DNA of 64,000 nt from assembly GCF_003316875.1 (NCBI RefSeq), contig NZ_QMIL01000002.1:434001-498000 (forward strand), given 5' to 3'. Both the position numbers and the translations under genes were made by a program. Positions within the stretch are counted from its first letter, which is position 1; every line of letters starts with the position of its first letter. Origin of the DNA: Aliidiomarina celeris (GTDB lineage Bacteria; Pseudomonadota; Gammaproteobacteria; Enterobacterales; Alteromonadaceae). Below, piece after piece: positions 58,953-64,000 of this stretch. Under the pieces are notes generated by a model that worked only from the letters and a program-made list of their open reading frames with translations, ran no database searches and was not told the origin of the DNA.

Positions 58953-60524
58953 ATGCGAAATAACCAACCTGTTACTCAACGTGAATATACGTTCCCTGAT
59001 CACCAACGGCTGATTTCTGCTACCGATACCCGTGGCGTGATTCGCTATTTCAACAATGCCTTTCGTGAGGTAAGTGGCTTTTCTGCAGAAGAGCTAACAG
59101 GCTCTCCGCATAATATTGTTCGCCACCCGGATATGCCGCCCGCGGTGTACGAAAATATGTGGAAAACGCTGAAACAAGGCAAGCCTTGGATGGGCTTGGT
59201 GAAAAACCGGCGGAAAAATGGTGATCATTATTGGGTGAGCGCGTACGTAACGCCCATTTTCCAGGGCAGTGAAGTTGTGGGTTATGAGTCGGTGCGTGTA
59301 GTACCGAGCGCAGAGCAAAAGCAAATGGCGGAGCAAGTATACGCCCGTATGCGTGCAGGAAAACGCCCGCTAAGCCGCACTCATGAACTGAAGGTGTTGG
59401 CTCTGAGCCACAGCAGCATTTGGATTCCAAGTGCTATTGCTGCGCTTATTGGTGGTTTAGTGTGGGGCGGCGGTGTAGCAAGTTTAGCGCTCGTTACTGG
59501 CCTGGTGGCAATGATTGCGGCCAGCCTGCAGCAAGAAACGAATTGGAAGGGTATTTTAGAGCTTATGCCCGAGGGCTTTAATAACCCCTTAGTGGCGCGA
59601 ACGTACTCGAAATCCGTGGGTGCGAAGTCGGTGGCGGAGCTGATGATTCGCAGTGAGCTCTCGCGTAATCGCACGGCGTTAACCCGGATTCAAGACGCTA
59701 CTGAGCAGTTATATGCGCGGGTGACGGACTCTCGCGAGCAAGCGGAAGAGAGTAAATTGCTTATTGAACGGCAGGGCAATGCGACACAAACAGCGGCGTC
59801 GGCGATTCATGAAATGAGCACGTCTATTAATGAAGTGGCCGACAACGTAGAAATTAACGCTAGCAAGTCAGACGAAGCACTGTCGCATGTAAACAGTAGC
59901 GCAAAAACTGCCGAGCAAGCATTGGCCGCTATTGACCGTTTAAGCGAAACTGTTGGCACCATTTCTCAAACCGTGAATGAGCTGGCGGACTCCACTAACA
60001 CTATTGGGCAAGCTGCAGACATTATTACTGCTATTGCGGAGCAGACGAACTTATTGGCATTAAATGCCGCTATTGAAGCTGCGCGAGCGGGCGAACATGG
60101 CCGCGGCTTTAGTGTGGTTGCCGACGAAGTGCGTGCCTTGGCGTCGAAAACTCGCGAAAGCACCGACAAGATTCATAAAATCATTGCCGAGTTTAGAGCC
60201 CGTACCAATAACGCCGTTGAGGTTTCTGAAGATGGAATTCACGCTGCCGACGACGGTGTGAAGATGGTGCGCGAAACGGAAAAAGCGCTCAATGAAATTC
60301 GCGTTGCCATGCAAACTATTGCCGAAGGCAACCAAAGCATGGCGGCAGCGGTAGAGCAGCAGAGCAACGTGGCTGAACATATTAATCAGCAAGTTACGGA
60401 TATTGCCGACGGCTCGGTGCAGGCGTCCGATAACGTTACTGCTATGTTGGAAAGCGCAAAGCGCTTAGAAAATACAATTGAAGAGCTAAACTCGCTAGTG
60501 AAACGCTTTTCATCCGTACGTTGA
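58953..60524 (+). CDS. PAS-domain methyl-accepting chemotaxis protein (Aer-like)
   Basis: A 523-residue chemoreceptor with an N-terminal cytoplasmic PAS domain (about residues 15-125, [22 protein letters not shown], then [18 protein letters not shown] and the [13 protein letters not shown] stretch). This is the Aer/energy-taxis type that binds FAD in E. coli. A membrane hairpin is at about 150-190, followed by a coiled coil and the signalling tip [20 protein letters not shown] with [18 protein letters not shown]. It likely senses redox or energy state from the membrane inner face. No HAMP domain is obvious. Confidence 0.92.
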   Translation: MRNNQPVTQREYTFPDHQRLISATDTRGVIRYFNNAFREVSGFSAEELTGSPHNIVRHPDMPPAVYENMWKTLKQGKPWMGLVKNRRKNGDHYWVSAYVTPIFQGSEVVGYESVRVVPSAEQKQMAEQVYARMRAGKRPLSRTHELKVLALSHSSIWIPSAIAALIGGLVWGGGVASLALVTGLVAMIAASLQQETNWKGILELMPEGFNNPLVARTYSKSVGAKSVAELMIRSELSRNRTALTRIQDATEQLYARVTDSREQAEESKLLIERQGNATQTAASAIHEMSTSINEVADNVEINASKSDEALSHVNSSAKTAEQALAAIDRLSETVGTISQTVNELADSTNTIGQAADIITAIAEQTNLLALNAAIEAARAGEHGRGFSVVADEVRALASKTRESTDKIHKIIAEFRARTNNAVEVSEDGIHAADDGVKMVRETEKALNEIRVAMQTIAEGNQSMAAAVEQQSNVAEHINQQVTDIADGSVQASDNVTAMLESAKRLENTIEELNSLVKRFSSVR

Positions 60525-60563
60525 GGAGGCAATAGACAATATTCTTGTGTGCTTAACTTGTGT

Positions 60564-63500
60564 CTACCGCAGCTCTAACCAGAAAATAATACGGTCGTTG
60601 CCGCGGTATTGACCAAAGCTTGCGAATGCACGAGGGTTGTCGAATGCACCTAAAGTAGCAGGCGTGTAACTCCAATTAAATTTTAACCATGGCTGGTCGG
60701 TTGAAGATAAGGTGCTTAGGTTGTCGTCGCCGAGTATATAGCTGAATTCAAATTCGCCAATGTCGGGCGCATCCTCATTTTGCCAACTCATCGACAGGGG
60801 GGGTAGGGCCCCGTTTTGAACTGTAGTCGCTCCTCCTAAAATGGTCGGATCGGTTACAAAGGGCGATGACAAAATAGTAAATCGTAATGGGTTCAGACTG
60901 GTGTTGTCGTCATCTTCGTTTGGTACAAAACGTGTACCGTCCCAATACTCGATGTAGGCTTTAATATCTAAAACTTGGTCTTCTGGCCCGAAAATGTTCT
61001 CTAAAACAAGCCTACCGTATCGCTGCTCTGAATACTCGACATTAAACACAACGGGTTCGCAGTTCGCAGCGTTTGCATTGTTTCGTATACACACGCCATC
61101 ATCGTCTATAAACCAAGCAGCATTAAGTTCTAGTGTTAAATCTACATTTGCAGGGTTGAAGGGCGCGCGTAAGTCCGTCGGAGAGCGCAGAAAAGCAAAG
61201 GTGGATTGGGTCAATACGACGTCGTGCTCATTCCCGACGATCGGCTCTAACGCGATAGTACCAACATTCGGAACTGCGCTGTTGATGTTAGGGATGCTTG
61301 CGTAATTAGCATTTGAAATTTCTGCAATAGCGGGGACTTCATAGCGAAAAAGTCCGGTACTTGTGTTGTAGTAATTGAGTGTAATGTTTCCTTGCATATT
61401 GCGAGCAATGAGAGTGGCCATGGGTTCGATGAAGTAGTCCATAGGCTGGCCCTGATAATGGAAAACGCCAGGTTGATGTGCTGAAAACTCAGGGACATTT
61501 GTACTCACCTCAAAATATGCTGGAATGAAGCGACCGATATTGGGCGACTGCCCAGATACTAATTGTGAACCTAGGTAAGCATTGTCTGTTTCGGCTTGCG
61601 CTTGAATAATTCCAACTTCACTATAGCCAGAAGTGACGTTTGCTATTCCATTTATAAAGGTGGGGCTTGGGTTGGTAAACACACCAATAGTACCGTTCCC
61701 AGGGCTTGGTAAAACCGGAGTTGCGGAAAGTGAAACTGCTACGGGTACATTTTCGTTACCAAAATTTGGTGTGATCTGGCCAAGCGCGTTTATAGCATTA
61801 ATAGTAAATCCAAAACCCTCTCCGGCTCGACAAAACGCAGAAAGCCCTCCTGGCCCTGAGGCGCTAGTCACTTCATTTGAAGAGCCTACGGGACAAACAA
61901 TATCGGTGAACTGGAAACTGGCTGGTCGCACAACAAAATTGTCTTCACCGACAATGACCATGCCATTGTCGTTTGTAACAGCAGAACCATTGTATGTCGC
62001 TGTAAGTTGTTTCAGTCCCGCGTCAAAGTAATCTAAGGACGCAATCGATGTAACGCCGTTACTGTCAAACGGCAAAGAAAGAATTAAGGAGCCAGTTAGG
62101 TTTTGACTGTTTAAAACAAGCGGAAGCGTTCCAGTACTTGGGTTTACGTAATCGCTAGTAAACGCGATGTCACGGGTAACATCTTGGAAAAGTGGCACGC
62201 ACTGTTGACCGCCATCGAGCCCAATGGCAGACAATTGAATAGGCCCTTGTTCAATTCCGGAAATAAAATCTGGAACATCAAAGCTAAGTTCGGCTCCACT
62301 CACTGTTACTTCGCACGCGGATGTATTATTTATTGTTCCGCTATTTTTCTGACAATAAGGTGAGGATGAGTCTGATGGAACGCCAGTTTCATTTTGAGTG
62401 CTGAGAACGACAGTTTGAGGCGCGTCGCCAGCAACTCCGTTAAACGGAACGAATATATCTACCACTGTGGAACTGGAACCATTCGGAATGGAAAAGGGCA
62501 CCGAGTTGGCGCCTGCAACTAAGGTTCCACTGATGCCATCGGTATATTGTACAGAGCAATTCTCGCTGAGCGCTCCGGTACAGGCAGTAATGCTAACTTC
62601 GTAACTAGAGCAGGCAGACGTTGTACCAACGTGACTTAATTGTAAGTAGCTTAAGTCACTGGCAGTCACAGAAATAGTTGCAAAATTCGTTGGATTACCA
62701 ATATTTGTTTGCGCTATGTCTACCGACGCTGTGTTCGTTATATTTCCTGTAACACCGGCTCTAACTGTGGCATAGATAATTAGAGTTGCTATGCTACCTG
62801 TGGGTAATGTGGTAAAGCTCCATGTGAATGTGTTGCCTGAGATTGCGAATTGACCAAAACTTTGATTGACTCCCCCATCTAACGAGCGAATATTGCCGTC
62901 GTACGTAAGCTGCCCAGTGGGGAATATATCTGTAACAACCACATTGGTTGCTGTAACAGGACCATTGTTTGTAACAGAAATAGTGAACTCAACACTTTCG
63001 CCAGGAGCGGCTTCAGTTGTATTCGCCAATTTGACAAGGTTAACTGCGGTGTCAAACTGTTCAGCGACACTGTCGTTTCCCCCCATATTACTGGCGCCTG
63101 TTGTTGGTTGTACTGCTGAGCCATCTGGATATTCGGTGAACATATCGCCGGAGCCATCGGTAAGTCTTGAAATGTCTCTTTCGTTGGACCCTTTTTCTGT
63201 GAAAATTCCGCAACCGTCAGGCTCTAATGGTGTGACCCAATTCTGTATTCGATTATTAAAGTTCGCATAAAAGTAAAAATGATTGACCGCAAGCGGCTGA
63301 TTAGCAGCAAGAGAATTGCGTAATTGATCAGCTGTTGCTCCTGCAACATAGTTGGAGCTATCCGTGAGCAAAAATTCTGCGCGTTGCGGGCTTACCGATT
63401 TTAAATCGTAGAGTAGAAATGTGCCTCGCGGGAATGTTGTCGGTGTGCTGCATAAGTTTGCAGGGCAATTATTATCGGGAACAATCGTTCCATCTGGCAA

Positions 63501-63779
63501 TACCGCATAACCGTCAAATGCTCCTCGCCCGAGAAAAAAGCTGTCGACAAAATTGTTTTGATACCAGTGCACTTGAAAATTTAAAATGTCTGTAGGTTCA
63601 TTAATATAGAGTTCTAGAAACTCTAAGTTACCTTGCCCCGCACCACCGCCAAATACCTCGTTAATTGAAACATCGAGCGCTTGTGGCGAGCATTGCATTG
63701 CTTGTTGAGCTTGTACCGCATGACTAAAAAGCGCGAAGAAAGCAAAAACAATCCCACTGAATAGCCTAAAAAATCCCAT
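60564..63779 (-). CDS. mshQ: MSHA biogenesis protein MshQ (DUF6701 protein)
   Basis: A 1071-residue exported protein. A signal peptide (about residues 1-24, ending AVQAQQ) is followed by a lamin-tail-like segment (SINEVFGGGAGQGNLEFLELY), a DUF11-type beta repeat (VEFTISVTNNGPVTATNVVVTD, about 250-290), several beta-sandwich domains and the C-terminal DUF6701 region ending SFGQYRGNDRIIFWLELR. This ending is typical of MshQ, the large terminal MSHA protein thought to be tip- or surface-exposed. It is on the opposite strand from mshI-A and overlaps the preceding mshP-like frame by 14 bases. The nucleotide composition is AT-richer than the MSHA assembly genes. Confidence 0.85.
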   Translation of the reverse strand: MGFFRLFSGIVFAFFALFSHAVQAQQAMQCSPQALDVSINEVFGGGAGQGNLEFLELYINEPTDILNFQVHWYQNNFVDSFFLGRGAFDGYAVLPDGTIVPDNNCPANLCSTPTTFPRGTFLLYDLKSVSPQRAEFLLTDSSNYVAGATADQLRNSLAANQPLAVNHFYFYANFNNRIQNWVTPLEPDGCGIFTEKGSNERDISRLTDGSGDMFTEYPDGSAVQPTTGASNMGGNDSVAEQFDTAVNLVKLANTTEAAPGESVEFTISVTNNGPVTATNVVVTDIFPTGQLTYDGNIRSLDGGVNQSFGQFAISGNTFTWSFTTLPTGSIATLIIYATVRAGVTGNITNTASVDIAQTNIGNPTNFATISVTASDLSYLQLSHVGTTSACSSYEVSITACTGALSENCSVQYTDGISGTLVAGANSVPFSIPNGSSSTVVDIFVPFNGVAGDAPQTVVLSTQNETGVPSDSSSPYCQKNSGTINNTSACEVTVSGAELSFDVPDFISGIEQGPIQLSAIGLDGGQQCVPLFQDVTRDIAFTSDYVNPSTGTLPLVLNSQNLTGSLILSLPFDSNGVTSIASLDYFDAGLKQLTATYNGSAVTNDNGMVIVGEDNFVVRPASFQFTDIVCPVGSSNEVTSASGPGGLSAFCRAGEGFGFTINAINALGQITPNFGNENVPVAVSLSATPVLPSPGNGTIGVFTNPSPTFINGIANVTSGYSEVGIIQAQAETDNAYLGSQLVSGQSPNIGRFIPAYFEVSTNVPEFSAHQPGVFHYQGQPMDYFIEPMATLIARNMQGNITLNYYNTSTGLFRYEVPAIAEISNANYASIPNINSAVPNVGTIALEPIVGNEHDVVLTQSTFAFLRSPTDLRAPFNPANVDLTLELNAAWFIDDDGVCIRNNANAANCEPVVFNVEYSEQRYGRLVLENIFGPEDQVLDIKAYIEYWDGTRFVPNEDDDNTSLNPLRFTILSSPFVTDPTILGGATTVQNGALPPLSMSWQNEDAPDIGEFEFSYILGDDNLSTLSSTDQPWLKFNWSYTPATLGAFDNPRAFASFGQYRGNDRIIFWLELR

Positions 63780-64000
63780 CGCTGGCCTCCAGTATGATTT
63801 GTTTTGAGTAGTTCATGGTGCCGGCGCTGCAGGTGCCTTCGGTGATTATGCGGAAATGGGTGCCGCTGAAGGGGCTGCTGAGTTCGAGTCGGTCGCAGTA
63901 TACGGTGGCACTGCAGTTTACTAGGCCGGGTTGGTTGTAGGTGCCGGTGAATACTGTATTGATGGGCAGAGCGGCGGCTCTTGGCTCGCACAGGGCGCTG
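63766..64000 (-). CDS. mshP: MSHA biogenesis protein MshP-like (partial)
   Basis: The frame is open from the window edge (position 64000, reverse strand) to a TAG at 63768-63766, about 77 residues of C-terminus; the start lies outside. It contains four cysteines (e.g. VNCSATVYCDRLEL and EGTCSAGTMNYSK) and the beta-rich HFRIITEGTC motif typical of MshP C-termini. It overlaps the mshQ start by 14 bases, as in a coupled operon. The MshP name rests on this motif, the position just upstream of mshQ and the size of what is visible. Confidence 0.6.
   Translation of the reverse strand, partial: SALCEPRAAALPINTVFTGTYNQPGLVNCSATVYCDRLELSSPFSGTHFRIITEGTCSAGTMNYSKQIILEASDGIF

Noticed and set aside
63623-63991. 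Reverse-strand frame of 122 codons across the mshP end and mshQ start.
   Set aside because: His/Arg-rich composition of a wrong frame; the adjacent frame gives the MshP-like C-terminus and the correct mshQ start.

Overview
The window reads as chromosomal DNA of a marine gammaproteobacterium, most likely order Alteromonadales and plausibly family Idiomarinaceae. The basis is an E. coli-like rplKAJL-rpoBC and rpsL-rpsG-fusA-tuf block with two near-identical tuf copies, a uvrA / MFS / ssb neighbourhood, and a full MSHA (type IVa) pilus locus with a split mshI. The genus is an inference from gene content and order; no rRNA is present to test it.

Layout. 1-348: end of one tuf gene and its terminator. 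349-1997: a glycerophosphodiesterase, a small barrel-like exported protein and tRNA-Trp. 2058-18990: the translation/transcription block secE, nusG, rplK, rplA, an L10 leader, rplJ, rplL, rpoB, rpoC, then rpsL, rpsG, fusA and the second tuf. 18993-19469: a non-coding stretch with an inverted/direct repeat element and a short tandem repeat. 19487-30072: a GAF protein with a degenerate kinase core, upp, an AbgT-type transporter, a periplasmic binding protein, glutaminase and uvrA (reverse strand), a YajR-like MFS carrier, and ssb with a 12-residue repeat linker. 30129-36142: signalling genes: a soluble CZB chemoreceptor behind a sigma-28-like promoter, a diguanylate cyclase, and a lipoprotein binding protein paired with a membrane c-di-GMP phosphodiesterase. 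36152-44198: adenosine-deaminase-family enzyme, tdk, macAB, pyrC and a CHASE3 chemoreceptor. 44478-55728: the MSHA operon mshI, I2, J, K, L, M, N, E, G, F, B, A. 55781-56862: a modular repeat array. 56963-60524: an Rpn-family nuclease with a probable internal in-frame gene, a TetR regulator and a PAS chemoreceptor. 60564-64000: mshQ and the end of mshP on the opposite strand.

How the parts fit. Motility and surface attachment dominate the accessory half: three chemoreceptors, a c-di-GMP synthase with an intact inhibitory site, a c-di-GMP phosphodiesterase next to a binding lipoprotein, and MSHA pilus machinery whose ATPase (MshE) carries the c-di-GMP-binding N-domain. The MSHA locus is split: the minor pilin/adhesin end (mshP, mshQ) faces the assembly operon, and the gap holds the repeat array and the Rpn gene. 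The best leads are the internal, well-initiated C-terminal reading frame inside the Rpn nuclease gene, the modular array beside it, and the binding-protein/phosphodiesterase pair. All reading was by eye from the sequence; family assignments rest on recognised motifs and have not been checked by database search.
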